Source of the DNA: a bacterium
Lineage (GTDB): Bacteria; Verrucomicrobiota; Verrucomicrobiia; Limisphaerales; RI-55
Length of the DNA: 64,000 nucleotides
Reading direction: 5' to 3'
NCBI GenBank assembly: GCA_016124235.1
Contig: WGOC01000029.1
Location: 1-64,000, forward strand
Of the stretch, positions 50,706-60,253 are shown one piece after another (the stretch's first letter is position 1; each line of letters starts with the position of its first letter). The position numbers and the translations under genes are program-made. The notes below the pieces were generated by a model that ran no database searches, had not been told where the DNA came from, and was given only the letters and a program-made list of their open reading frames with translations.

Positions 50706-51005
50706 ATGAATTTGATTGTAGATCACGAAACGTTGAAGGTCGAAGGGCTCACTCGAATCAGCGCGGAAAACTACCGTGAAGTGATTGATTCTGTCCGCGC
50801 CCGCCTTCCCCAACAGGCAAAGCTCATCGAAGTCAATTTGGCGGAAGTCTCATTCATCGATTCTCAAGGTTTGAGCGCATTGATCGCGCTCAAGAAATCG
50901 ATCGGTGCCAATGGCGGCCGAATCGTGTTGATCCGTCCGACCCGGGTCGTCGAGCAGATTCTGGAAATCACTCAGCTCAACCGGATTTTCGAAATCAGGA
51001 AATAG
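50706..51005 (+). CDS. STAS-domain anti-sigma antagonist-like protein
   Basis: A 99-residue STAS protein: NLIVDHETLKVEGLTRI, then LIEVNLAEVSFIDSQGLSALIALKKS, where the Ser of DSQG is the usual phosphorylation site, then RVVEQILEITQLNRIFEI. It would bind an anti-sigma factor when unphosphorylated. The ATG at 50706 gives the canonical length; the frame is open 37 codons upstream with no family sequence. The neighbouring genes are unrelated, so its partner is not visible. Confidence 0.87.
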   Translation: MNLIVDHETLKVEGLTRISAENYREVIDSVRARLPQQAKLIEVNLAEVSFIDSQGLSALIALKKSIGANGGRIVLIRPTRVVEQILEITQLNRIFEIRK

Positions 51006-51028
51006 CCGGCACCGGCAACTGCTGATTT

Positions 51029-52387
51029 CTAATTCGGCAGATAGGTGTTTGTCCGCACATTTTGGGCGGACTTGAACTTCGCGCGCTGCATGGCTTTCTT
51101 CACGTAAGGGTTCTTCATAAACGTGTCCCAGACCAGACCGGTGCGCGCGTTCTCCGCCATGAGCGCCGTAATGCCGACGTCAATCCCGATCACATCCCGC
51201 CCCACCCAGCCGGTTTGTGGGTTGAATGCATCGGCAAAGCCGTAGCGTTTCCAAACCTTGTCGCCGTATTTTGATTTCAGGGTGCGCAGCACGCGGAGGC
51301 ATTCACTCGGAATGAAAGGCAGGGAACCCGCCGCCGCACAAGGCACCACCGTTCCATCGATCGGCCCCATCGCCGGGGGACCTCCCCAGATCACGTAGCC
51401 ATTGACCGAATCCGACGCCGTGATTCCCCAAAGGTCCGCGCTGTAGTGCGGATATTGATCAGCGAGCCCCAGGCAGAATCGGCGATGCGCCTCCGTGGCG
51501 AGAATCGAGTTGTCGAAGTAATTCACATGCCGATCGTGCAGGCCGTAAAAATCAAACCAGGCGTGCGCGTATTGATGGACAAACAAGGGCGCCGGGCTGC
51601 CGATGTAACGCAACTTTTCCTCCTGGTAAACGGGCCGTTGCCAGGCGTCCCAACTGGAGCCTGGGATGCGGTTTGTATCTGTCCCCATGGCAAGCAAGTA
51701 AAGCAGCATCAGCTCGCAATAATGATCCCACCGGTTCTTCAGAAATCCGGATTCAGGCATCCATCCGTGCGCGAGCGTGGCGCCACCATTCAACATCCAT
51801 TGCCACTCGACCCGTTGATAAAGCGTCGCTGACAAATCACGAATCTCCGGATCAATAAAATACTCTCCGCACGTGATGATGCCGCAGAGCAAAATCGCCG
51901 TGTCGATGGACGAAAGCTCACACCCCCACATCCGGTGGCCATTGGACCAGTCCACGAAATGATAAAAGAAACCATGTTCCTGAGGCATCCACTCAAAAAT
52001 CCACCGCAGCGTTTTGCGAACGCGTTCGCTGATTTCCCGGCCGTCGTGCCATCCCCGATGGGCGGCGATGCACATGGTCGTTAGCCCAAACCCGGTGGCC
52101 GCAATGCTCGCCACGTTGCGTTCGTCGGTGCCGGTCGCGCTCGATCGGTCCTTGGTCAGGCCGGTTTTGGGATGACTGTTTTCCCAAAAATACCGAAACG
52201 CGGCACGGCCAATCTCGTCGAGCAGCAGATGGTCCTTTTGGTCGAGCGGGAATAATCGCTTCGACGGATAGGGTGGAGCCGTGTCGTTGTACTCGGATTC
52301 CGCAGCGCCAAATGCCAGTGAATGGCTCAGGAGAGGCATGGCGGCGGTTCCCATCACCAGTTGGTGAAGGGCGCGTCGGCGGTTCAT
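51029..52387 (-). CDS. Glucoamylase-family (Glycoamylase, PF10091-type) secreted enzyme
   Basis: A 452-residue protein. The start NRRRALHQLVMGTAAMPLLSHSLAFGA is Tat-like, with an RR pair and a hydrophobic region. The catalytic domain has AAFRYFWENSHPKTGLTKDRS, SIAATGFGLTTMCIAAHRGW, FYHFVDW, SSIDTAILLCGI, then WGITASDSVNGYVIWGGPPA and DAFNPQTGWVGRDVIGIDVGI. These are the hallmarks of a glycoamylase fold that degrades beta-glucans. It is exported and may act on storage or cell-wall glucans. A second ATG eight codons upstream is possible. Confidence 0.85.
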   Translation of the reverse strand: MNRRRALHQLVMGTAAMPLLSHSLAFGAAESEYNDTAPPYPSKRLFPLDQKDHLLLDEIGRAAFRYFWENSHPKTGLTKDRSSATGTDERNVASIAATGFGLTTMCIAAHRGWHDGREISERVRKTLRWIFEWMPQEHGFFYHFVDWSNGHRMWGCELSSIDTAILLCGIITCGEYFIDPEIRDLSATLYQRVEWQWMLNGGATLAHGWMPESGFLKNRWDHYCELMLLYLLAMGTDTNRIPGSSWDAWQRPVYQEEKLRYIGSPAPLFVHQYAHAWFDFYGLHDRHVNYFDNSILATEAHRRFCLGLADQYPHYSADLWGITASDSVNGYVIWGGPPAMGPIDGTVVPCAAAGSLPFIPSECLRVLRTLKSKYGDKVWKRYGFADAFNPQTGWVGRDVIGIDVGITALMAENARTGLVWDTFMKNPYVKKAMQRAKFKSAQNVRTNTYLPN

Positions 52388-52567
52388 CGGCGATTCGGCG
52401 TTGCAATTCATGGGTCACACGGAACCGCAAATTTATGCGGTCATTGAGCTGCGCAGAGCAGCATGAGCACATCAAAGTGATTTTACAATTCCAACACGTT
52501 CAGGCACTATGCTGGCATTCGACCCCAGCCGGGCCGATTGATTCATTCCTCATCCAAGAAATCCGAT

Positions 52568-53380
52568 ATGAAAACGAAGAAACTGATCTTTGGGATCCTG
52601 GGCGTGCTGGTGGTCGTGGTCGTCGTCGCGGTCCTCGTCGTGGCGCTGAAGCTCGACTCCATTGTTAAGGCCGGCATTGAAACCGTTGGCCCGCAACTGA
52701 CCAAAACGACCGTGGTCCTGGACAAAGTGACCATCCGGCCCTTTTCCGGGTCCGGAGCCATTCAGGGCCTGGAGATTGGCTCCCCGCAAGGTTACAAGGC
52801 GGAATACACAATGAAGTTGGGTGACGCCAAGCTGGCCATACAGCCCGGCTCACTAATGTCTGACAAGGTGGTTATCGACGACATCGATGTCGAAGGTCCG
52901 GAGATCATTCTGGAAGGTGGACTGAAGGACAACAACCTGACCGCCCTGCAAAAAAACGTGAACGACTCCGTAGGCGGCACGACCGGGCAACCCGCAAAAC
53001 CTGCCGAACCGGCACCGGCTCCGGCGGGCGCCCAAAAGAAACTGCAAGTCAACCACTTCAAACTTGCCGGCGCCAAAGTGCACCTGCGCCTGGCGATGCT
53101 CGGCGATCAGAACCTTACAATTACGGCGCCGGATATCGAAATGAGCGACCTCGGCACCGGGCCGGACGGCATCACGGTGGCGGAATTGGTACAGCGGTCC
53201 TTGGATAAGCTGACCGCCGAAGTACTCACCGCCGCCGCCGGCAAAATCACGGATCTCGGCAAGAATGTAACCGATATGGCCGGTAAAGCCGCGTCCGATG
53301 CCGCCGCCGCCGCGACCAAGGAATCGGGCGACGCGGTCAATAAGGCGACCGAAGGACTGAAAAACTTGTTCAAGAAATAG
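52568..53380 (+). CDS. AsmA-like membrane-anchored protein
   Basis: A 270-residue protein: one membrane helix (KLIFGILGVLVVVVVVAVLVVALKL) and a beta-rich domain with LDKVTIRPFSGSGAIQGLEIGSP, VDIEGPEIIL-like strands and NHFKLAGAKVHLRL. A Pro/Ala linker and an amphipathic helical tail (DAAAAATKESGDAVNKATEGL) follow. The PFSG motif and strand order match the N-terminus of the giant AsmA-like protein, so it is a small AsmA-family member. It may help envelope lipid transport. The ATG at 52568 gives the anchor; the frame runs 10 codons further upstream. Confidence 0.75.
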   Translation: MKTKKLIFGILGVLVVVVVVAVLVVALKLDSIVKAGIETVGPQLTKTTVVLDKVTIRPFSGSGAIQGLEIGSPQGYKAEYTMKLGDAKLAIQPGSLMSDKVVIDDIDVEGPEIILEGGLKDNNLTALQKNVNDSVGGTTGQPAKPAEPAPAPAGAQKKLQVNHFKLAGAKVHLRLAMLGDQNLTITAPDIEMSDLGTGPDGITVAELVQRSLDKLTAEVLTAAAGKITDLGKNVTDMAGKAASDAAAAATKESGDAVNKATEGLKNLFKK

Positions 53381-53618
53381 AGACAAATTGCGGTATTTGA
53401 ACGCTCCGCGTCTGTCGTGGTCTCAACGCAAGCGTTCCATTTGAGCTGTCTCGTTTCTGGCACAGGATTGTCAAAAAACTGTTGTCAAAGCAGGCGCTTT
53501 CCTTTACACCCCCCTCTCAAATACACCGTTCTGGTGGGCGGACGAACCAATTTCAGTCCGCTTAAAAAGCTAAGAAAACAATCAAGCAACAACCCCAATT
53601 CGACGGAGGAACGAGCGA

Positions 53619-54767
53619 ATGAAAGTAAACAAATGGACCGCCGCCCTGGCCTCAGCCGGAGTGCTCAGCGGTGTAGCAGCTGTACACGCGGAAGAAAGCC
53701 CGGTTATGACGGCTCTCTCATCCACCACCATCAGTGGTTACGTGGATGTCGGCGCACACTGGAACTTGGACAAGCAGGGCTCAACCTATTCGGTTTTGCC
53801 CATCTATGCCAAAGGCGTGAGCCGTAAAGACGACGGCTTCAACCTGAACGCAGTCAACGTAACCATTGAAAAGCCGCTGGATGAAGGCCAATGGGCCGCT
53901 GGTTATAAAGCCGAATTGCTGTTCGGCCCGGACGCAACTGCTTACAACACGTCCAATGGCGCGCAAAACGGCGATTTTGGCATTAAGCAGGCCTATGTGG
54001 ACATGCGCGCCCCAGTTGGCAACGGCCTCGACTTCAAACTCGGCGTCTTCGACACCGTCGTCGGCTACGAAGTCTTCAACAACGGTGGCAACCCGAACTA
54101 CACCCGTTCATGGGGCTGGGCCGTGGAACCGACCCAACACACTGGCTTGCTCGCGAGCTACAAGTTTAACGACACAATCAGCGCTTCCGCTGGTGTCGCC
54201 AACACCTTGTCTCCCGGAATTAACAATCGTGCGCATCCGCCCAAGGCTGAATCCGACAAGACGTGGATGGGCTCCATCGCCATCACCGCTCCGGAAAGCG
54301 CCGGCTTCCTTGAAGGCTCGACGCTCTACGCCGGCGCCGTTTACGGCTTCAACGGTGGTGCCGGTGATAATCAAGCCAACTACTACGTTGGTGCGACAGC
54401 AGCAACGCCGGTCAAAGGTTTGGGTGTTGGTCTCGCCTATGATTACGTCCACCAAAACGGTGGCGGCAATACGTCCGGCGACACCTACCAAAACGTCTTT
54501 GGTTTGTATGCCTCATTCGCGGTAACCGAGAAGTTCAGCGTTCACGCCCGTGGCGAATACGCCCACGGCGAAGTGATCTCGCTGACCAACACGGGCAACG
54601 CGGCCGACATCTACTCTGGCGTGCTGACGCTGCAGTATGATCTGTGGGCCAACGTCATCACCCGTGCGGAAGTCCGCTATGACACGGTTGAAAACGGCAA
54701 GAACTGGTTCGGCACAACGCACGACGACCAGTGGTTGATCGCTTTCAATGCGATCTATCAGTTCTAA
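53619..54767 (+). CDS. Outer-membrane beta-barrel porin
   Basis: A 382-residue protein with a signal peptide ending HAEE, followed by alternating amphipathic strands and a terminal Phe (NAIYQF), the signal for outer-membrane barrels. Internal strands such as GYVDVGAHWNL, FNLNAVNVTIEKPL and VGLAYDYVHQNGG are typical of the outer-membrane beta-barrel porins of Verrucomicrobiota. GGAGGAACG provides a ribosome binding site 7-14 bases before the ATG. A rho-independent terminator follows directly at 54787. The sugar, or other solute, transported is unknown. Confidence 0.83.
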   Translation: MKVNKWTAALASAGVLSGVAAVHAEESPVMTALSSTTISGYVDVGAHWNLDKQGSTYSVLPIYAKGVSRKDDGFNLNAVNVTIEKPLDEGQWAAGYKAELLFGPDATAYNTSNGAQNGDFGIKQAYVDMRAPVGNGLDFKLGVFDTVVGYEVFNNGGNPNYTRSWGWAVEPTQHTGLLASYKFNDTISASAGVANTLSPGINNRAHPPKAESDKTWMGSIAITAPESAGFLEGSTLYAGAVYGFNGGAGDNQANYYVGATAATPVKGLGVGLAYDYVHQNGGGNTSGDTYQNVFGLYASFAVTEKFSVHARGEYAHGEVISLTNTGNAADIYSGVLTLQYDLWANVITRAEVRYDTVENGKNWFGTTHDDQWLIAFNAIYQF

Positions 54768-54786
54768 GTCGATTACGGAATTACGC

Positions 54787-54818
54787 AAAACCCCTTCCCG
54801 CACGGGAAGGGGTTTTTT
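54787..54818 (+). terminator. Intrinsic terminator of the porin gene
   Basis: AAAACCCCTTCCCG-CA-CGGGAAGGGG followed by TTTTTTG: a 10-bp GC-rich stem with a 2-nt loop, flanked by A-T pairs and a T-run, 20 bp after the porin stop. This is a textbook rho-independent terminator. Confidence 0.93.
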
Positions 54819-54884
54819 GTTGAGTGATTCGATTACTTCCGGGCAACGAACGCCAAAACCAAATGGCAGTCGCTGAGTACGGAT

Positions 54885-56099
54885 CTAAATCATGTGACAA
54901 AACATCGCGTCACGAAGTTTGGGCTCAAACCAGGTGCTCTTCGGCGGCATGATTTCACCCGCATCGGCGATGGCCATTAAGTCTTCGATGCTGGTGGGAT
55001 GCATGGCGAAGGCGCAGGCGTAGTCACCAGAGTTCACCATTTTCTCCAACTCGCGGGTCCCGCGAATCCCGCCGACAAAGCTGATGCGTTTGCTCGTGCG
55101 CGGATCATCAATTCCCAAAAGCGGCGCGAGCACTTGACGTTGCAGGATGGAAACGTCCAGACGCTCAACCGGGTTGCCGTCACCGGTGAATTCGGGGCGA
55201 GCGATCAGCCGATACCATTTACCGGCCAGATAAAAACCCAATTGGTGCTTCACTTCGGGTGCGTTGCCGTTGCCTGCGGAGATTTCAAACGTCTTTTCCA
55301 ACTGCGCGAGCAACGCCTCGGCGGTACGACCGTTCAAATCTTTCAAAGCACGATTGTACGCGAGGATTTGCATCTGATTGTGCGGAAAGATGACCGACAA
55401 AAAGCGGGCACTTTGGCCGGCGCCACTGCGTGATCGATAGACGCGCGCCGCGGCGGCGCTGCGGTGGTGACCGTCGGCGATGTAAAGAAACGGCACCGAG
55501 GCAAACGCTCTTTCAATTTTGGCAATCGTGCCGTCGTCCGCCACCGTCCAAGCGGTATGCCGGACACCATCGGTTCCGGCGAAATCAACCTCCGGTGCAC
55601 CTTCCGTCAATTTGGCAAAAAGGGCGTCGAGTTCACTCAATGATCGATACGTCAGGAAAACCGGGCCGGTCTGCGAATTCAATGTTTCGATATGGCGAAC
55701 GCGATCGTCTTCTTTATCCGGCCGCGTGAATTCGTGCTTTTTGATCACGCCATCGAGGTATTCCTGACAACTGGCGGCGGCGACCAGACCAAGCTGGGAA
55801 TGCTCTCCCATGATCTGCCGATACAGATAGAAACACGGTTTGTGATCCTGCCGCAGCGCTCCATCGGCGATCAATTTTTGGAAATTCTCCCGGCCCTTGG
55901 CGTACACCGCATCTGAGTAAACATCGGTCTCCGGTGGGAGATCGATCTCAGGCTTTGAAACATGAAGAAAGCTTAGCGGATTACCCGCCGCCATCTCACG
56001 AGCTTCTTCCGATGACATGACATCGTACGGAAGCTCACAAATCTGGCTGGCCAAATCTGGTCTGGGGCGGAGTGCAGCAAAAGGTTTGATCGTTGCCAT
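54885..56099 (-). CDS. DUF1015 family protein
   Basis: A 404-residue protein. ATIKPFAALRPRPDLASQICELPYDVMSSEEAREMAAGNPLSFLHVSKPEIDLP at the start and ADGHHRSAAAARVYRSR in the middle are the DUF1015 hallmarks. The last is a His-rich loop shared by the COG4198 family. The biochemical activity is not established. The ATG at 56099 matches family starts; the frame remains open 81 codons upstream in a region without similarity. It stands alone between a terminator and a divergent respiratory operon. Confidence 0.88.
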   Translation of the reverse strand: MATIKPFAALRPRPDLASQICELPYDVMSSEEAREMAAGNPLSFLHVSKPEIDLPPETDVYSDAVYAKGRENFQKLIADGALRQDHKPCFYLYRQIMGEHSQLGLVAAASCQEYLDGVIKKHEFTRPDKEDDRVRHIETLNSQTGPVFLTYRSLSELDALFAKLTEGAPEVDFAGTDGVRHTAWTVADDGTIAKIERAFASVPFLYIADGHHRSAAAARVYRSRSGAGQSARFLSVIFPHNQMQILAYNRALKDLNGRTAEALLAQLEKTFEISAGNGNAPEVKHQLGFYLAGKWYRLIARPEFTGDGNPVERLDVSILQRQVLAPLLGIDDPRTSKRISFVGGIRGTRELEKMVNSGDYACAFAMHPTSIEDLMAIADAGEIMPPKSTWFEPKLRDAMFCHMI

Positions 56100-56433
56100 A
56101 AAAACCGCCGGGATAATGGGAAGCACCGGCAAGGCTGTCGATGGTGAACAATCCACCGCGCAAAGTTTCACAAACCGGCGAACTCGGGGAACAAATCGGC
56201 TCAAATTGGTTCTCACCTTCGGATGCGTTCTTTCCCGGCGCTTTTTGAATTTGCGGAACCGATGACGGCCCATCGCGCCGGGAATTTTCGAAGGCTTCAC
56301 TGCGGCACGTCGTCTGACCCATCTAAGCACCGTGACTCCCAAAACCAGCGACGTTCTAAATTCATCGTGGAGTCAAAATGGCCTTTCCATTACAATGAGG
56401 CCGAAAGCACAAAGTATTACGGACTAATCTGTC
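56100..56433. other. Divergent intergenic region DUF1015/Rieske
   Basis: About 330 bp with promoter-like AT-rich stretches near the Rieske end (TCAAAATGG, CAAAGTATTACGGACTAATCTG) but no gene. The minus-strand frame continues through it without codon bias or similarity. Confidence 0.5.
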
Positions 56434-56994
56434 ATGGCCGTTTCGCAGCCTGAGTCATCCAACCCAAAGTCGCCCGAACGCCGGAATTTTTTCTTTCAAG
56501 CGCTCGCAGGCATGTTTGGCTCCTTGTTAGTCGCGTTTCCGTTTTTGTCCGGGCTTGGCGTTCTTCTGGATCCCCTGTGGCGCAAGAGCAATGAAGGGGA
56601 AATGATCCGGGTTGGGTCGCTCGACGCATTGCCGCCAGACGGGACGCCGGTAAAATTTCCGGTGCTCTCCGACAAACGGGACGCGTGGAACAAGTTTTCG
56701 AAAGCGCCGATCGGGGCTGTCTACATCCGGCTTCTGCCCGATAAAGTGTGCGAGGCGTTCAACGTGATTTGCCCGCACGCCGGATGCTATGTGGACTTCC
56801 TCCCGGAACGGCGGAGTTATCTCTGCCCGTGTCACCGCAGCACGTTTTCAATCGATGGCAAGATCAACGACCCCAAAAGCCCGAGCCCGCGCGGGTTGGA
56901 TCCGTTGCTGGTGGAGGTCCGCAACAAGAAGGAGCTCTGGGTGAAGTTTCAGAACTTTCAAACCGGTCGGTCGGATCGTGTGCCGATGGCATGA
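56434..56994 (+). CDS. Rieske iron-sulfur subunit of a bc1/b6f-like complex
   Basis: A 186-residue protein: an N-terminal twin-Arg-like start (ERRNFFFQALAGMFGSLLVAFPFL), which is the membrane anchor and export signal. The Rieske domain has CPHAGC (C113, H115, C118) and CPCH (C131, C133, H134). It carries electrons from quinol to cytochrome c. It precedes the cytochrome b-c fusion gene, which overlaps its stop by four bases. That is the typical order of bc-complex genes. Confidence 0.93.
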   Translation: MAVSQPESSNPKSPERRNFFFQALAGMFGSLLVAFPFLSGLGVLLDPLWRKSNEGEMIRVGSLDALPPDGTPVKFPVLSDKRDAWNKFSKAPIGAVYIRLLPDKVCEAFNVICPHAGCYVDFLPERRSYLCPCHRSTFSIDGKINDPKSPSPRGLDPLLVEVRNKKELWVKFQNFQTGRSDRVPMA

Positions 56995-58826
56995 AGCATT
57001 TGTGGCAATGGGTTGAAGAGCGCACCAGTCTGGGCGCGGGAATACGCCGGCTGCTTTTTGAGAGCATCCCCGGTGGCCCCAAATGGCGTCATTGTTGGGG
57101 CAAAGCACTGCTCTACACGTTCTTCCTCCAGGTGGTGACGGGAATCATTCTTTGGAGTGGTTACAGCCCGAGCAGCCAAACGGCATGGGAGAGTGTGTAT
57201 TTCATTCAAACGCAAATGCCGCTCGGCTGGTTTCTCCGGGGCATGCATCATTATGTCGCACAAGCGTTCGTGGTCATGCTCGTTCTGCACTTGGGGCAGA
57301 TGATCCTGTTCAAGGCATATCGCTCCCCGCGCGAAATCAATTTCTGGATTCTCCTCGCATTGGTGCCCATAGGGATCGCGATTTCAGCGACCGGATGGCT
57401 GTTGCCATTTGACCAAAAAGGTTACTGGGCGTCGCGCGTCTCATTAAACATCGCCTCGTCGGCACCCATCATCGGATCCGTTCTGAAACGCCTGGCGTTG
57501 GGAGGTCCAGACATTGGTCATCATACGCTCACGCGTTTCTTTGCACTCCACGCCGGGGTATTTCCGCTGATCATCGGGACAATGCTGTTGCTGCATTTCA
57601 CGCTGCAGCGGCGAAACAAACTGCCCCCCGGCGGCCCTTCGAAATCCGCAATACCGTATTGGCCACGTCAATTCATCCGTGACGCCTCGATTTGCCTGGG
57701 TTTGCTGGGCGTCGTTGTCTTCCTGATTTTTTTGCCGGCATTCGACGGCTCCCATTCGCCACCGGGAATCGGCCTGGGATCGCCAGCAGATCCCTCCGAT
57801 CAATACAGCGCTGCCCGGCCGGAATGGTTCATGTTGTTTTTATTTCAATTCCTGAAACTTGGCATCCTGAAGCAAACCTTCGGATCCCACGGCGAATTCG
57901 TCGGAGCGTTCGTGATCCCCGGTATCTTAATGGCCCTGTTTTTCGTGATGCCGTTCATCGCTCGACGAAAAAACGGGCAGGTGTTCAATCTGACAATGGT
58001 TGGCCTGCTCGCGTCCGCAATGGTCACACTTATCGCACTTGCTCTGCATGATGACGCGAACAATGCTGCCTATCACGAAGCGGTTGCCGATGCCCGTCAA
58101 AAGGCGGATCGAATCCGGGTGCTCGCCGAGTCTCCCAGTGGCATTCCCGCCACCGGTGCGCTGACGCTGCTTCGCAATGACCCACTCACCCAAGGGCCGG
58201 CGTTGTTCGCCCAACATTGTGCCGGCTGTCATCGCTACAACGGCCACGACGGCACTGGACATCAACCAGACAACCAACAATCGGCGAGTGATCTCGCCGG
58301 CTTTGCCAGCCGCCGTTGGCTGGCCGGCTTGCTGAATCCGGACACGGTTGCATCCACAAACTATTTCGGTGGGACCGCCCACGCCGATGGAAAAATGGTG
58401 AAGACGGTGAAGCGCGATATTGCCGACTATGACGCGACCGAGAAACAGCAACTGCAGAATGCCATCATCGCGTTGTCCGCCGAAGCGCAGTTGAAAAGTC
58501 AGTCTGCTCTGGACGCGCATGATCAAGACGCGATCAAAGCTGGCCAGACCGCGATCGCCGATTTGAGCTGTATCGATTGCCACCAATATCGTGGCATGAA
58601 TTCCGACAGTTCTGCGCCGGACTTAACCGGTTACGGATCGAGTGACTGGCTCGCTGGAATTATTCGTGACGTTACCCACGCACGGTATTACGGCAAAAAG
58701 AACGACCGGATGCCGGCATTCGGGACCAAGGGAATCCTGACCGATCACGAGATTGACTTGCTCACCTCCTGGCTGCGTGGCGAATGGTACGAGCCGCGTG
58801 AGAATCTGGCGGCGGCTCACCCCTAA
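56991..58826 (+). CDS. Cytochrome b fused to two cytochrome c domains
   Basis: A 611-residue fusion. Residues 1-365 are a cytochrome b: eight-helix core, with heme-b His in MHHYVAQAFVVMLVLHLG and in GHHTLTRFFALHAGVFPLIIG-type segments, and PEWFMLFLFQFLK in the C-terminal half. Two cytochrome c domains follow, with heme motifs CAGCH (about 409) and CIDCH (about 526). It oxidises quinol and passes electrons on. The fusion removes the need for a separate cytochrome c1. It starts ATGA overlapping the Rieske gene. No other respiratory genes follow. Confidence 0.92.
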   Translation: MKHLWQWVEERTSLGAGIRRLLFESIPGGPKWRHCWGKALLYTFFLQVVTGIILWSGYSPSSQTAWESVYFIQTQMPLGWFLRGMHHYVAQAFVVMLVLHLGQMILFKAYRSPREINFWILLALVPIGIAISATGWLLPFDQKGYWASRVSLNIASSAPIIGSVLKRLALGGPDIGHHTLTRFFALHAGVFPLIIGTMLLLHFTLQRRNKLPPGGPSKSAIPYWPRQFIRDASICLGLLGVVVFLIFLPAFDGSHSPPGIGLGSPADPSDQYSAARPEWFMLFLFQFLKLGILKQTFGSHGEFVGAFVIPGILMALFFVMPFIARRKNGQVFNLTMVGLLASAMVTLIALALHDDANNAAYHEAVADARQKADRIRVLAESPSGIPATGALTLLRNDPLTQGPALFAQHCAGCHRYNGHDGTGHQPDNQQSASDLAGFASRRWLAGLLNPDTVASTNYFGGTAHADGKMVKTVKRDIADYDATEKQQLQNAIIALSAEAQLKSQSALDAHDQDAIKAGQTAIADLSCIDCHQYRGMNSDSSAPDLTGYGSSDWLAGIIRDVTHARYYGKKNDRMPAFGTKGILTDHEIDLLTSWLRGEWYEPRENLAAAHP

Positions 58827-58913
58827 GCCGATTTAAGCTGCGGACTGTTCGACGAATCACGGGCCAAATTTTCTGCGTGCCTTGCCTCTGTTTCGCGGCT
58901 AGTTTTTCCGGCC

Positions 58914-60179
58914 ATGACCATCTGGATTCTGGCGTTGCTGTGCGTGGGGCTGGCGGGATATGCCGGATATGCGCGAGGAGTCATCCGGGTTGCGATGTCT
59001 TTGTTAGGCATTTTATGCGGCCTGCTGCTTGCCCCAGTCCTGGGACCAAAGCTGGCACCGGTGATGCGCATGATGATCAGCAACGTCCTGCTTGCCGACG
59101 CACTTGCGCCACTGGCCGTATTCCTTCTGATCACGATTGGCTTCAAGTTCGGCGGCGCGGCAATCCACAACAAGGTGGAGGTTTATTTTCGCTACAAGAC
59201 CACCGACACCAAGCTCATCCATTTCGAAAGGTTGATCGCCCGGATGGGTGGCGCGTTGGGCCTGTTGAACGGTACGCTTTATTTCTATGTGCTCTGTACG
59301 GCGCTTTACGTGGCCGGTTACTTGACCACGCAAATCACGACACCAGACAACGCGACCTTCTCCACTAAGTTGATCAACCACGCCAGTGCCGATTTGAATG
59401 CGTCGGGGATGCAAAAAGCGATCGTAGCAATCGACCCCATGCCGAAGGCGTACTACAACGCTGCGGATATCGTCGGCGATATTTTCCACAATCGCCTGTT
59501 GATGAGCCGGCTCAGTCGTTACCCATTTTTTCTTGGCTTCGCCGAAAGGCCTGAAATTCAAGAGATCGCCTCCGATCCCGCGACGATTGAACTGATTCAG
59601 ACCGAATCCACGGTCGGCCAGATCCTGGCCCAACCCAAAGTGAACGCACTGCTAAGCAACGCCGCTCTGATGGATGACTTAAAGAAACTGGACGTGGCGG
59701 ATCTGAAGGTCTTCGTTGAGACAGGAAAATCGCCAAAATACGAACCGACCAAGATACTCGGTCGCTGGACGTTTGACATTTCGGGCACACTCGACCAGAC
59801 CAAGATCGCCCAACCCGACGCGTCAGCAAAACGAATGTTGGATCTCAATCGGAGCCTAGGGGCGGCGTTTCTCGACGCCACACTCGTCGCCACTCCAGAC
59901 AACCAGGTCTTCATCAAGGCCGTCCCCCCGCCCCCGCTTCCGGCGCCCGGCCAGCGAGTCACACAAACGATTGTTACCGGCCCGCAAGAAAACGTCGCGA
60001 CCGGCACATGGGCGGAATCAGGCAGCAGTTATACGGTCACTGTCGAAACCACGCATGCACATCCGCTCTACCAATTCCTAAAGGGGACTGCGAAGGTCCG
60101 ATTCGCGAATGACGAGCTGTTACTTGAATACGACCTGGAAAACGGAGCAATCGTGCTAGCGTTTTCAATGGAGGAATAA
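58914..60179 (+). CDS. CvpA family membrane protein with long C-terminal extension
   Basis: A 421-residue protein. The first 170 residues are CvpA-like with four hydrophobic segments (WILALLCVGLAGYAGYARG, VAMSLLGILCGLLLAPVL, PLAVFLLITIGFKFGGAA, LLNGTLYFYVLCTALYVAGYL). The C-terminal 250 residues have no recognised family and include a PPPPLPAPG hinge and a beta-rich end (GTWAESGSSYTVTVETTHA). CvpA proteins function in envelope homeostasis or purine-related secretion. The extension is unusual for the family. Confidence 0.75.
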   Translation: MTIWILALLCVGLAGYAGYARGVIRVAMSLLGILCGLLLAPVLGPKLAPVMRMMISNVLLADALAPLAVFLLITIGFKFGGAAIHNKVEVYFRYKTTDTKLIHFERLIARMGGALGLLNGTLYFYVLCTALYVAGYLTTQITTPDNATFSTKLINHASADLNASGMQKAIVAIDPMPKAYYNAADIVGDIFHNRLLMSRLSRYPFFLGFAERPEIQEIASDPATIELIQTESTVGQILAQPKVNALLSNAALMDDLKKLDVADLKVFVETGKSPKYEPTKILGRWTFDISGTLDQTKIAQPDASAKRMLDLNRSLGAAFLDATLVATPDNQVFIKAVPPPPLPAPGQRVTQTIVTGPQENVATGTWAESGSSYTVTVETTHAHPLYQFLKGTAKVRFANDELLLEYDLENGAIVLAFSMEE

Positions 60180-60253
60180 ATCCCGCCGGAAGCTGGCAAA
60201 CACCGAACCGCTCCGCGAGATTCGCGCGCTAACGTCGTCGCGGAAAACCAGAA

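Noticed and set aside
54885-56342. Longer DUF1015 start at 56342
   Set aside because: The first 81 codons have no family similarity, and the ATG at 56099 fits the conserved MATIKPF start.
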